Shown: positions 40,641 to 50,217 of the stretch, one piece after another
Layout of the letters: the number at the start of each line of letters is the position of its first letter
Position numbering within the stretch: position 1 is the first letter of the stretch
Assembly: GCA_905221605.1 (NCBI GenBank)
Contig: CAJNDS010002407.1
Location: 358,501-422,500 of the forward strand
Reading direction: 5' to 3'
DNA from: Symbiodinium natans
Taxonomy: Eukaryota; Sar; Dinophyceae; Suessiales; Symbiodiniaceae
Length of the DNA stretch: 64,000 nucleotides
Translations under genes and position numbers: made by a program
Notes under the pieces: generated by a model
Database searches by the model: none
What the model saw: only the letters and a program-made list of their open reading frames with translations
What the model was told of the DNA's origin: nothing

Positions 40641-41069
40641 TCACCCTTGCTTGAGTTGGTTAAGGTCCACACTATGGCTTTCGCGCATCACAATGGCAAA
40701 CACCAAGTGCGTATTCAATAGGGGTCTGTGTTGACTGGAGTTGTCGCAGCACATTGCCAGCGTGATAAGGTGCAACGTTAGAAGGAGATGGGGACCGTAA
40801 ACACAAACCCTAAAGCCCCCAATGCCTCGTGATTTGACAGCAAAAAACACATGGGCAGTTCGCTGAGTTAGGGTCCCCCTTTGGGTGCTACATGTTAGGG
40901 CATGCCATTCTACTTGGGTAAAAACGGGGTACCCCAATTTTGATTTGAGAAATACCCACATATAGTCCCACATAAAGTACGGCACCCCATTCAAACAAGG
41001 ATTCCAGAAGAGACCCGAATTCAGATAGAGAACTATCCACATGCACGCCAGACTTGTCCTGACTGCCAC
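40641..41069 (-). other. 142-codon open frame, doubtful
   Basis: Longest non-repetitive frame between 36 and 64 kb. It overlaps a dispersed element (CCCACATATAGTCCCACATA..., related to 43.03-43.13 kb) and shows no domain, so it may be chance. Confidence 0.2.
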
Positions 41070-41231
41070 ACTTGCACTCTGATGCTTTAAAACCCTCCAA
41101 AGCGCAAACTCCCTCTTGGCTACAGCTGGCGTGTAAGACGTTTAGGGTTTAGGGTTGAGGGTTGAGGGTTGAGGGTTTAGGGCTTAGGGTTTAGGGTTTA
41201 GGGACCCTGAGCAAGTGGTGTTTTTCCCCAG

Positions 41232-41326
41232 AGCTCGTAGTTGAGAGGTCGCGAGAGCTGAAGGCCGGCATCGTACCCTACATGCTGCATAAAAACCACT
41301 CTCACACATATATCTTTACAAGATAA
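41232..41326 (+). CDS. Candidate exon, internal or terminal
   Basis: GGTGTTTTTCCCCAG|AG, then LVVERSRELKAGI and a donor |GTACCC at 41,276, or continued reading to TAA at 41,324. The short form joins the 41.57-kb exon in phase 0. Confidence 0.45.
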
Positions 41327-41349
41327 ATATGCTACATGTATCTAGATTT

Positions 41350-41545
41350 TACGTGTATGTGTGTGTGTGTGTTTGTACTCATGCACACGTGTATATGCAT
41401 ATGTATGTATGTATATATATATATGTATGTATGTATGTGTGTGCGTGTGAATGAAATAAACTGAAATGAAGTGAAAATAAAAATAAAGATGAATCGATGG
41501 ATGGCACGCATAAGAATGTGTTGTATATACACACATACAAGCATT
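41350..41545. repeat. GTGT / ATGTATGT microsatellite region
   Basis: Mixed TG, TATG and AT repeats inside the predicted intron. Confidence 0.85.
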
Positions 41546-41573
41546 GATTCTTAATGTTTCTTTTTTCTGCAAG

Positions 41574-41753
41574 GCATGTGTAAAATGTACCGGTTTGCGA
41601 GACCGTGAGCCCGTAAAATACAAATCACGAGCACCGCCAAGACGCCTGCAGGAGCAGAAGCCAGACGGCATGTCCGACGCAGCATGGCGCATGCATAGGA
41701 GATGCAGGCCCGTGTTTTGGGGTGTTGAGGTTTGCCCGGTAAAACGTACTTAA
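41574..41753 (+). CDS. Candidate terminal exon, basic Cys-containing C terminus
   Basis: GTTTCTTTTTTCTGCAAG|GCA, then 59 codons (ACVKCTGLRDREPVKYKSRA...) to TAA at 41,751. Excellent pyrimidine tract. CVKC plus later Cys could bind metal. It overlaps no repeat and joins the 41.23-kb exon in phase. Confidence 0.5.
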   Translation, partial: ACVKCTGLRDREPVKYKSRAPPRRLQEQKPDGMSDAAWRMHRRCRPVFWGVEVCPVKRT

Positions 41754-41937
41754 AAGCTGCGGTTTCATGTTTGGGAACGTGGCACGATTTCGCGAATGGG
41801 GTTTAGGTTCAAGGGTTTGCTTCTGCTGGCCCCACGACGCTACTCCCTAGTTCCTCCGACATCTTTACCTCCCTGTTGCACAGAGCACAAGCTTTCTGTA
41901 CCTGCCAGCCCTGAGCCCAGAAGTGCAAAAGGGGTGT

Positions 41938-42300
41938 AGGGTTTCTCATTCATGTTACAAGGATTCCTATTAATTTTGATAGGATTCCTTTTAGAGTCAA
42001 CAGTGCTCCTATTGTTTTTTGAATCCTGTTCCCTATTCATTCTAATTAGACTCCAAGCAATTTTATTGTGATCCAAAATGCTTTTCATAGCAATCCTATT
42101 AACTAAAATTTAGCAGGGTTCATAATAATTCTAACAGTATGGCTCTTATTGCTTTAAAGGGTTCACCTTACTTTTTTATAGAATCCTTTTGGTTCCTCCT
42201 AATCTTAATAGGATTCATCTTCATCTTAAACGGATTCCTGTTGCTCTTAAAAGAATTCAAAAGGGTTTTTTTATTATTGATTTCAATGGGCTTCCTAGGG
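41938..42300. repeat. Degenerate 21-bp minisatellite (GGATTCCTNTT)
   Basis: Units such as GGATTCCTATTAATTTTGAT repeat every 21 bp with heavy divergence. The minus strand reads as 7-residue repeats (RNPIKIN) and the plus strand as hydrophobic repeats. Frames on both strands come from the repeat. Confidence 0.75.
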
Positions 42301-42565
42301 ACATCAGTTTCGCATTTGGTGGCGAGCACAGGCAGGCCTGTGCCCAGGCGAGAGCATGTACCTGCCCCCGCTTGACCCTGCACGTTGGCGCCTTTGGTGT
42401 CGACACCCTCTGGTGTTGAGACACTGTTTGGGAAACAGGCCAACCTGCTTTCTCTTCCCAAAGTACATGCTGCGGGTACCCAAGACACACCCTAAACCCT
42501 AACTCGAAAATTCTGAAACCTAAGCCCTAAACCCCAAACCCCAAACCCCAAACCCTAACTCCAAA

Positions 42566-42645
42566 CATCTGCAGATGCCTTGGGAGGAGAGAGCTGAAAC
42601 GGCCTGTCCCGGAGTGGAAGACCATCTCCGCTTCTCGGACGGCGA
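42566..42645. other. Exon-like island, strand undecided
   Basis: Plus: CAAACATCTGCAG, then MPWEERAETACPGVEDHLRF... ending in CCC TAA. Minus: MVFHSGTGRFSSLLPRHLQM... is also open. Confidence 0.3.
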
Positions 42646-42705
42646 ACCCTAAACCCTAAACCCTAAACCCTAAACCCCAAGCCCTAAACCCTAAACCCTA
42701 AACCC
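42646..42705. repeat. CCCTAAA array
   Basis: Eight units. Confidence 0.95.
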
Positions 42706-42797
42706 TAGACACGTTGTTGCGATGTTTGACTTCGGGCTCGGCTGTGATTTTGGAAAGCTCGGGGATGTTACTTTGTGGTTGTCTTGGCGACTCACAG

Positions 42798-42822
42798 GCT
42801 TTACGGCGCGGGTTCAGCTAAG
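42798..42822 (+). CDS. Candidate 25-nt microexon
   Basis: TTGTCTTGGCGACTCACAG|...|GTTCTG. Splice sites are excellent, but all frames are too short to judge. Confidence 0.3.
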
Positions 42823-42859
42823 GTTCTGGGTGAAGGGTTTAATTGGGGCTTGGGGTGTA

Positions 42860-42940
42860 GGATTTAGGGTTTAGGGTTTAGGGTTTAGGGTTTAGGGTTT
42901 AGGGTTTAGGACTTCGGGTTGAGGGTTTAGGGTTTAGGGG
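42860..42940. repeat. TTTAGGG array
   Basis: About ten units. Confidence 0.95.
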
Positions 42941-43384
42941 CTGAGTCTTCGCCCTCCTCGCAAGAGTTGGGCATTGCAAGCATGTGCGAGCCCCGGCAAA
43001 ATTCCTAAACCCTAAAACTCGAATATGGGCTAAGGTATGTTCCCCTTTTTGCGGGGTCCTATATACAGTACGGCACCTTTACAATGCAGGTCCCAAAAGG
43101 GACCCTAATATAGAGAACTATGCATACGGTTAGGATTTAGGGTTTTGGGTTTAGGATGCTATAGTAGGATCGATGAGGATCCATCTAGGTGGAAGCCCCA
43201 GAATTTCCATGCACCTAAAAAAGGGCCCGAATTTCGAGAACCACCCTCATCTGGAAGACATCCTCGCATGCTCATCATTTGTGTATTCACGGACATGGAG
43301 TATGGGGCATGAACCCTAAACCCTGAACCCGGTATGCTGGGTCCTTTTGATATTTCAGGTTTACCTTAGACTCCTAAACCCTAC

Positions 43385-43470
43385 ACTCTAAACCCTAAAC
43401 CCTAAACCCTAAACCCTAAACCCTAAACCCTAAACCCTAAACCCTTAACCCTAAACCCTAAACCCTAAAC
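43385..43470. repeat. CCCTAAA array
   Basis: Twelve units. Confidence 0.97.
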
Positions 43471-43686
43471 CCTGCAAGCTCACCTGGCTTCACCAGCCTG
43501 CCCAGATCGAGCAAGTGACGACGAGCCACACGAAGATGGCGCCTGGCATGCCCCTGCCTCAAACCTCTTCACTTCACCCTAAGCCCTACAAGCCCCATAA
43601 GCCCTATAAGCTGTTCACCCTAAACCCTAAGCCCTGTAAGCCGCGTAAGCCCTCTAAGCCCTATAAGCCCTATAAGCTATTCACCC

Positions 43687-43762
43687 TAAGCCAAACCCTA
43701 AACCCTAAACCCTAAACCCTAAACCCTAAACCCTAAACCCTTAACCCTTAACCCTAAACCTT
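43687..43762. repeat. CCCTAAA array
   Basis: Ten units preceded by CCCTATAAGC and CCCTAAGC variants. Confidence 0.95.
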
Positions 43763-43775
43763 TGCTTCGGCAAAG

Positions 43776-43827
43776 GTTCTATGGCCTCAACTTCCCATGG
43801 ACAGAGGAGCTGAGCCGAGTTTCTGAG
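43776..43827 (+). CDS. Candidate exon with RNP2-like motif
   Basis: TTCGGCAAAG|G, 17 codons FYGLNFPWTEELSRVSE, |GTAGGC. GLNFPWTEEL resembles the RNP2 strand and start of helix 1 of RRMs. One base in, phase 0 out. Confidence 0.5.
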
Positions 43828-43837
43828 GTAGGCCTTT

Positions 43838-44450
43838 TAGGGTTTAGGGTTTAGGGTTTAGGGTTTAGGGTTTAGGGTTTAGAGTTTAGGGTTTAGGGTT
43901 TAGGGTTTAGGGTTTAGGGTTTAGGGTTTAGGGGCCTTCCTAAGAACAGCATACGGGGATTTCAGGGTTTTAGGGTTTTAGGGTTTGAGGGTTTTAGGGT
44001 TTTAGGGTTTGAGGGTTTGAGGGTTTGAGGGTTTGAGGGTTTGAGGGTTTGAGGGTTTGAGGGTTTGAGGGTTTGAGGGTTTTAGGGTTTTAGGGTTTTA
44101 GGGTTGTAGGGCTTTAGGGTTTTAGGGTTTTAGGGTTTTAGGGTTTTAGGGTTTTAGGGTTTTAGGGTTTTAGGGTTTTAGGGTTTTAGGGGTTTTTTGG
44201 GCTTTAGGGTTTTAGGGTTTTGGGGTTTTAGGGTTTTAGGGTTTTAGGGTTTTAGGGTTTTAGGGCTTTAGGGTTCTAGGGTTTTAGGGTTTAGGGTTTT
44301 AGGGTTTTAGGGTTTTAGGGTTTTAGGGTTTTAGGGTTTTAGGGTTTTGGGGTTTTAGGGCTTTAGGGCTTTAGGGCTTTAGGGCTTTAGGGTGTTAGGG
44401 TTTAGGGTTTAGGGTTTAGGGTTTTTAGGGTTTGGGGTTTGGGGTTTTGG
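43838..44450. repeat. TTTAGGG array grading into TTTTAGGG and TTTGAGGG arrays
   Basis: Thirteen TTTAGGG units, a 40-bp gap, then nearly 500 bp of 8-mers (GGTTTTAG, GGTTTGAG). Each variant is locally homogenised. Confidence 0.97.
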
Positions 44451-44548
44451 CTACGATGCCCAGTACCCTTGTTCCGTGTTGCTAGGGTTAGGATCCCTTC
44501 TAACCCCCCTTCGGGATTTAGGTTTAGGTTTGCAGGCTTCGTTTGGTG

Positions 44549-44648
44549 GTTTACGAAATTAGGAGACACTGACAGTAGACCCCAATCAGTAGGATTCCCT
44601 TATAGTAAGGACCCCAATAGGGTACCCCTAGTTTCGGAAACCCCCATT
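44549..44648. mobile_element. MITE-like element, family E, copy 3
   Basis: TTTACGAAATTAGGAGACAC ... GGGTACCCCTAGTTTCGGAA, the same orientation as copy 2. Confidence 0.75.
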
Positions 44649-44693
44649 TGGGTTTAGGGGTTTGAAGTTTTGGGGTTCCAGGTTTAGCTTCAG

Positions 44694-44712
44694 GCACCTT
44701 GCCTTTGCGTGG
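44694..44712 (+). CDS. Candidate 19-nt microexon
   Basis: GGTTTAGCTTCAG|...|GTAAGC. It links the phase-0 exit at 43.83 kb to the phase-1 entry at 44.87 kb. Confidence 0.3.
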
Positions 44713-44868
44713 GTAAGCTCAGACCCCCCACACATGAGTAATGTCCCAGCCTGCGGAGAACGTTGGACCCTAAACCCTAAGCCCTAAACCCCAAACCCTA
44801 AACCCAAAACCCTAAACCCTAATGGAATATCTGCATGTCCCTTGCAAGCCTGAACCCCAAACTCTCAG

Positions 44869-44915
44869 CATTTCATGCTTTTGAGGCGGACTGCCCCACC
44901 CTACAACCCTTAAGG
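44869..44915 (+). CDS. Candidate exon
   Basis: CCCCAAACTCTCAG|CA, 15 codons FHAFEADCPTLQPLR, |GTTTAGGG. Phase consistent with the microexon before it. Confidence 0.4.
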
Positions 44916-44989
44916 GTTTAGGGTTTAGGGTTTAGAGTTTAGGATTTAGGGTTTGGGGTTCAGTGTAGCGCTGAAACCCTCGAGTCCTG

Positions 44990-45063
44990 CAGCGCTCTAG
45001 CCGGCCAGACCGGCCGAGTTCTGGCTCCCAACACTAACCTTCAACCTGGCCCCGAACCAATTT
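44990..45063 (+). CDS. Candidate exon ending in TTTAGGG
   Basis: GAGTCCTGCAG|C, then ALAGQTGRVLAPNTNLQPGP... to ATT TAG, the TAG being the first telomeric unit. The entry phase (1 base) does not follow from 44,915, so another exon or frame is needed. Confidence 0.3.
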
Positions 45064-45123
45064 AGGGTTTAGAGTTTAGGGTTTAGGGTTTAGGGTTTAG
45101 GGTTTAGAGTTTAGAGTTTAGGG
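45064..45123. repeat. TTTAGGG/TTTAGAG array
   Basis: Nine units. Confidence 0.95.
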
Positions 45124-45155
45124 ATTACGGCCGCAACGAGCGGTTTGAGCGCAGG

Positions 45156-45210
45156 AGATGCTTCTGAGCCCGAAGTTTGGTGCGGAGTGGCTTACGCAGG
45201 CCTCTCTTAA
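45156..45210 (+). CDS. Candidate first exon abutting a family A MITE
   Basis: GGAGATGCTTC gives MLLSPKFGAEWLTQASLK, ending exactly where the MITE begins with GTTCATGG. The MITE ends in AAGTAG, so it could be removed as a GT-AG intron. Confidence 0.3.
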
Positions 45211-45353
45211 GGTTCATGGTACCTAATAACCCGAGCAGCTATAACTGTACATAGAACACAACTAGAACCCTGTTAGGGCACTCAAAGGGCTTATCAGTGG
45301 GTTAGAAGTACAGTTCTATAGTTGAGCTGTAAGTACCGTGAACCTCCAAGTAG
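45211..45353. mobile_element. MITE-like element, family A, copy 3
   Basis: GGTTCATGGTACC at the left (the outer CTACTTGGA is missing) and ACCGTGAACCTCCAAGTAG at the right. Confidence 0.85.
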
Positions 45354-45374
45354 GGCTGTTGGGCCCATGGTTTA

Positions 45375-45530
45375 GCGTTTAGGGTTTAGGGTTTAGGTTT
45401 AGGGTTTAGGGTTTAGGGTTTAGGGTTTAGGGTTTAGGGTTTAGGGTTTAGGGTTTGGGGTTTGGGGTTTGGGGTTTAGGGTTTAGGGTTTAGGGTTAGG
45501 GTTTAGGGTTTGGGGTTTAGGGTTTAGGGG
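45375..45530. repeat. TTTAGGG array
   Basis: About twenty-two units with TTTGGGG variants. Confidence 0.97.
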
Positions 45531-45747
45531 TGACCCCCTCAACTCATACCTTTCACTTCGATGCTGACTGTCGTTTGGGGGGCTTGGCTTCGGGTTGAGG
45601 GTTGAGGGCTTAGGGTTCAGGGTTTAGGGTTTACGTCTGTAGGATTTGGGTTTTGACCGGATCAGGCTTTCAACTTCTAAACACTGGACCATGAACCCTG
45701 AACCCTCCACCTTGAACCCTGAACCCGAGACCCTGAGTTGATGTCCT

Positions 45748-45830
45748 TAAACCCTAAATCCTAAACCCTAAGCCCTAAGCCCTAAGCCCTAAACCCTAAA
45801 CCCTAAACCCTAAACCCTAAACCCTAAACC
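45748..45830. repeat. CCCTAAA array
   Basis: Eleven units, CCCTAAG in the middle. Confidence 0.97.
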
Positions 45831-45850
45831 CATAGCGGCTTGCACTCCAG

Positions 45851-45953
45851 AAAGGCGATGCACGTAGCTGGAACCTTGCCGCTGGACAACAAGGTGCCCG
45901 CAGCTCAGCTTTGCGCTCTAGTTCAACGGGTGTCCTACTACTTCCTCCACCGG
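45851..45953 (+). CDS. Candidate exon, unknown protein
   Basis: GGCTTGCACTCCAG|A, 34 codons KAMHVAGTLPLDNKVPAAQL..., CGG|GTTTAGGG. Both edges lie at telomere-like arrays. The C-terminal half is amphipathic (ALVQRVSYYFLHR). A phase-0 frame is also open. Confidence 0.5.
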
Positions 45954-46024
45954 GTTTAGGGTTTAGGGTTTAGGGTTTAGGGTTTAGGGTTTAGGGTTTA
46001 GGGTTTAGGGTTTAGGGTTTAGGG
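45954..46024. repeat. TTTAGGG array at an intron start
   Basis: Ten perfect units beginning with the predicted donor. Confidence 0.98.
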
Positions 46025-46434
46025 TCCACTCCAAACGCCAAACCCTGAACACTGTCGGTCCTGAACCCTCCTAATGCATAAAGACATTACGAGAGACGTG
46101 AACTCACACGAAAGAGCGTGCTTCATGCCAAATGCCCGTTTTAGTCCGTTTCTAGTGGGTTCAGGGCTGAGGGCCTTGAGAATTGGCTAGGGCAGCGGTG
46201 TGCTGTCTCAGGGGTGGGGATTTAAAGGGCTTCAGGGCTGAGAGTGTGGGGTTTGGGGTTTCTTTAGTCCAAAATGACCCTCCGCCGGGATTTGGGGGCT
46301 TGGGGTTTGGGTCCAAGGTCTAGAGTGTCACGAGCCTCTGAGGACGAAGGTCAGCGCGGACCCCTTCAAAATCACTACCGGCAGCTCGGAAGCAGGAGCA
46401 AAACTAATCACCGCCGCCTACCTGCTAGAACGCC

Positions 46435-46559
46435 CTACTTGGAGGTTCAGAATACTTCTAACCCCAATCATGACAGTACTCAGAAGCCCCCCAAGTCCTC
46501 GAAGTAGGTTGTAAGTAGACTTGTAGTTGGGGCTATAAGTACCCATGAACCTCAAGGTA
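46435..46559. mobile_element. MITE-like element, family A, copy 4
   Basis: CTACTTGGAGGTTCAGAATA ... ACCCATGAACCTCAAGGTA; diverged interior with AAGTAGGTTGTAAGTAGAC. Confidence 0.8.
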
Positions 46560-46738
46560 AGCCCCGAACCCTGAGAGCTGTGTGAAGGGCAGTTTTACCT
46601 TAAGCGGCTGTTGACCCCGAACTTCCCCCGTAAACCCTGACCCTTAGGCTCAAAATAGCCCCCAAAACCTCCCCTTAAAACCAAAAAGGGCACACTTTTT
46701 ATTCCTGGGTTACTCCTGGGCCTGGAAAAGAGGAGGCC

Positions 46739-46846
46739 TTACTTGGAGAATCATGATTACAGTAGTTATAACCCAATTACCACTGTACTTATAACTCACT
46801 TATAAGCCCGTTAATCAAGTGCCCGAATAGGGTCTTAGTAGTTGAG
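46739..46846. mobile_element. MITE-like element, family A, copy 5 (degraded)
   Basis: TTACTTGGAGAATCATGATT at the left, with inner ACTTATAACTCACTTATAAG. The right end is eroded. Confidence 0.6.
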
Positions 46847-46961
46847 TGAGCACACTTTACACTTGGGATACTAGAATCCCCTATAGAACTGAAAGTGTAC
46901 ACTTTGTTGGGGCTTATGAACTCAGCAACTAAGTGGTTCTAAATGGGTTACTTGGTAGCCC

Positions 46962-47064
46962 AGTGGTACCCTTTTCCCTTGTTTGGGGTTCAAGGTTCCG
47001 TTATCAAATAACCAACCCAGAAGAGGGTGCCCTTATCAAAGTATGGTTACCGGGCTACCAATTA
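46962..47064. mobile_element. Inverted element with TTGGTAGCCC arms
   Basis: TTACTTGGTAGCCCAGTGGT and ACCGGGCTACCAATTAA are inverted. A matching solo end (GGGCTGCCAAGTA) is at 52.22 kb. Confidence 0.65.
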
Positions 47065-47109
47065 AACCCCTAAACCACAAAACCCCAACGTCCCAAAACT
47101 TTAGGCTTC

Positions 47110-47412
47110 AGGAACCCTAAACCCTCAACCTAAACACTGAACCCTGAACCCTGAACCCTGAACCCTGAACCCTGAACCCTGAACCCTCAACCCTAAACCC
47201 TAAACCCTAAACCCTAAACCCTAAACCCTAAACCCTAAACCCAAACCCTAAACCCTAAACCCTAAATCCTAAACCCTAAACCCTAAACCCTAAACCCTAA
47301 ACCCAAACCCTAAACCCTAAACCCTAAACCCTAAACCCTAAACCCTAAACCCTAAACCCTAAACCCTAAACCCTAAACCCTAAACCCTAAACCCTAAACC
47401 CTAAACCCTAAA
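47110..47412. repeat. Long CCCTAAA / CCCTGAA array
   Basis: About forty units, CCCTGAA at the left, and a solo family A MITE end (CCTCCAAGTAG) at 47,419-47,429. Confidence 0.97.
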
Positions 47413-47539
47413 CCTGAACCTCCAAGTAGAGACTTCGGGTGAGTCTTGACCAACCCGAAGCCGGTCGCCCCCGTTCCCATGTCTTTGGAGCTTCTGATGT
47501 TGGCAATATTGGGCTTATTGGGCACTGCGAGTGTTTCGG

Positions 47540-47635
47540 GTTTGGGGTTTGGGGTTTAGGGTTTAGGGTTTGGGGTTTAGGGTTTAGGTTTTAGGGTTTA
47601 GGTTTGAGGGTTGGGGTTCAGGGTTTAGGGTTTAG
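47540..47635. repeat. TTTAGGG/TTTGGGG array
   Basis: Thirteen irregular units. Confidence 0.93.
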
Positions 47636-47934
47636 TGGGCTGTGTGATTTTGGGCATGAGGGAGTCGAAGTCGATGGCAGAAACACCATCATCATGGGTT
47701 TCCTTAGTACCCCCCTCTATACGACCCCCCTTTTCATAGCCTGAATTAGGCTCAATGATCCCTAAATAGCCTTTTATTATGGGGGGAATTTGGTGTAGAA
47801 ATTAGACATGAAACCAGAATCTCAAGTTGCAGCCAGTAGCCTCTGTTTTTCCAGGATACCTAAACCCTACGTAGACCCTAAACCTTGAACCCTGAACCCT
47901 AAACCCTGAAGCGTGTAACCCTCATCCTTTTGAG

Positions 47935-48025
47935 GCAACAACGGTGGCAAGTTCCTCTTCGAAGTTGAGTACTTAAGTCCCTCGGAGGCCGCCTCCGCGC
48001 ATCAAATCTGGGGTCGATTCAGGAG
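47935..48025 (+). CDS. Candidate exon with RNP1-like strand
   Basis: CCTCATCCTTTTGAG|GC, 29 codons NNGGKFLFEVEYLSPSEAAS..., AG|GTTGAC. GGKFLFEVEYLSPSEAA matches the shape of the RRM RNP1 strand and helix 2. Two bases in, two out. Confidence 0.5.
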
Positions 48026-48066
48026 GTTGACGTTCGAAGTTCCAGGCCTGTTTGTTTGTGTGGATT

Positions 48067-48160
48067 GAGTGAGTGAGTGAGTGAGTGAGTGAGTGAGAGG
48101 GAGGGAGGGAGTGAAGGAGAGGAAGGGAGTGAATGAGGGAGGGAGGGAGTGAGCAGGGGG
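48067..48160. repeat. GAGT / GAGG microsatellite
   Basis: Eight GAGT units followed by GGGA and GGGAGTGA repeats. Confidence 0.95.
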
Positions 48161-48813
48161 GGGAAGCTAGTTTAGGGCTTCAGGGTGCTCAGCAGCCGAG
48201 ATAGCTGTTGGACAACCCCCTCCGCCTGTGCCAAGCAATAGCCCTGTTGGAACCCTCACACATCTCAAGTTAAGCCCTAAACCCGAAATCTTCAATCCTT
48301 TAACCCTCAAACCTGCACGCGAAGCCCTCAATCCTCAACCCAGGCAGAGACGGTGACTGATGTAATTTATGTAGGATACGGTTTAGGGTTTAATGGAGTT
48401 AGGTAAGTCTCATGATTCACTGCCGCGAGAGCCCTACATGATGCCCTTGTGCGGTTTAGGCGTTATGGTTTAGCGGCCCAAATCCTGAACGCTAAGCCCC
48501 AGGAAGTTAGTTGCCTCAGAGCAGGAGCACGATAGAAGCGTCCTTGTAAGCTGCAAAAACTTGCGAAAACCCAGGACACCCAGTCATACCCTCATTCCCC
48601 GAAATGCATAGCAAAGGCTTCCCGTTCCAGCCATGTGTTAGGGCTCAGACACCTTCGAACCCTGACAAAGCACCCCCAAAATGGGCGCACTCCTTTCTCC
48701 TAGGCTACTGGAAACCGTAAACCCTAAACCCAAAACCCAAAACCCTAAACCCTAAACCCTACACCCTAAACAACCCTAACCACTGAAGCACACCACGCGC
48801 CTGTGCTTTGAAG

Positions 48814-48883
48814 GACCTCCACACTCGGCTCTTTGCGAAGATTCCGCACTCGATGGAGTTGGCACCACTCTCGGAACTTTGTG
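48814..48883 (+). CDS. Candidate exon, internal or terminal
   Basis: CTGTGCTTTGAAG|GAC, then DLHTRLFAKIPHSMELAPLS... with a donor |GTACTT, or continued reading to TAA at 48,894. Confidence 0.4.
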
Positions 48884-49619
48884 GTACTTTACTGTAACTT
48901 TAGATCGATACCTTTTTTGGGTTTATTGGGTTTCTGATTAAGGCAGCTAAAAGTTTAATTTCTAGCTACCCTCCTGAGTGCAGCCATGGGAAAAGGGGTA
49001 CCCATTTGGCGTAGGTTAGGGGGTTGGTTTCCTGGGTTCACTGGTTCAGGGCTCAGGGTTTGGGGTTCAGGGTTTAGGGTTTAGGGTTTGGGGTTGTTTG
49101 AGGAATTACGTTTAGGGCTTAGGGCTTAGGGTTTAGAGCTTCGGGCTTAGGGCTTAGGGCTTAGGAGCCTATGCTACACCACCACAAAAGGCCACAAAAG
49201 CCTTTCTCCAAACGGGCGCCTAAACTCCAAAACCCTACACCTGACCCCTATACATACGTCTATGTCTCATGCTAGGAACCGCAAGATTCCGCGACGTTAT
49301 TGTAGGAACCCGGAGCGGGAGAATCCATTTTCAGTTTGGGGCTAGCCACCAAAGATCATGCTGTAACATACCTTGTACAGTAGTGTATGACCAAGCTACC
49401 CTAAACTCTGAACCTTATATTGCTTGGTGCCCTCTCTAAGTAGGGTTTCTGTTTTCGTAGGGGGTTCTTATTAGGGTATCTAGGGGCTACATTAAGATAT
49501 AAGGGTAGCAGATAAAGAGACCACCGGTCTTTATAACCTGAACCCTAAACCCTAAATCCGAGACGGAGCTTGATGACGAGGGCGCATGAAGGTGGTCGAT
49601 GACAACTTTGCTGCTGCAG

Positions 49620-49669
49620 GACATCCTTCACCTCCACTGTGCCAATGGCTCCAACGGCTGGGTTCCAGG
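49620..49669 (+). CDS. Candidate exon of the 49-51 kb gene
   Basis: AACTTTGCTGCTGCAG|GAC, 16 codons DILHLHCANGSNGWVP, GG|GTTCCA. Near-ideal acceptor, phase 0 in and 2 out. Confidence 0.5.
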
Positions 49670-49677
49670 GTTCCAGG

Positions 49678-49723
49678 ATTTAGGGTTTAGGGTTTAGGGT
49701 TTAGGGTTTAGGGTTTAGGGTTT
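49678..49723. repeat. TTTAGGG array
   Basis: Six to seven units. Confidence 0.95.
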
Positions 49724-49755
49724 GACCAGCTCTGCTGATGGCGGTTGTCATTCAG

Positions 49756-50092
49756 GTACCCCAGGCGCAAGAAGGAAAACACCGCCTCTTCACAGCTGAA
49801 GAGGAGATGTCCGACACATTTCACGACAGCACGTTTGATGGCGGAGGGCATCCTGATGGACAGTCACTTCTCAGGGACGGCGTGGGCCCTACATTGCCCT
49901 TATCATCCATGCTGCGTGCCTCCGTTCTTTGCCCGAGCAAGTAGCGCAGCCCTCCTGACTTGCGCGTCCCTTGTTGCATCCCTAAAAAACCCTGAACCCG
50001 TTGTAACCCTAAACACTCATGGAACCCTCAAGCTTCTAAGCGCCTTCAATACCCGAAGCCCTAAACCCCAAAGCAACCAGAGATCTTTTCGG
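49756..50092 (+). CDS. Candidate long exon of the 49-51 kb gene
   Basis: GCGGTTGTCATTCAG|G opens a frame of 112 codons in the expected phase (YPRRKKENTASSQLKRRCPT...) up to CGG|GTTTAGGG. An internal GTGGGC at 49,882 would give a 126-nt exon that joins the 50.22-kb exon in phase. A second frame (VPQAQEGKHRLFTAEEEMSD...) is open to TAG at 49,942. Confidence 0.45.
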
Positions 50093-50155
50093 GTTTAGGG
50101 TTTAGGGTTTAGGGTTTAGGGTTTAGGGTTCAGGTTTAGGGTTTAGGGTTTAGGG
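50093..50155. repeat. TTTAGGG array
   Basis: Nine units, starting at the predicted donor. Confidence 0.95.
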
Positions 50156-50217
50156 AAAAACCACCCGAAACCCAATAAACCCTAAACCCCAAAGGCCACC
50201 CAGTCAGACCGCCTCAG

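Noticed and set aside
40641-41069. 142-codon minus-strand frame as a gene
   Set aside because: It overlaps a dispersed repeat, has no recognisable domain and conflicts with the plus-strand exon chain. Kept only as a doubtful feature.
42139-42375. Hydrophobic frame resembling a small multipass membrane protein
   Set aside because: The hydrophobicity arises from the TTAATAGGATTC 21-bp repeat, and the opposite strand is equally open.
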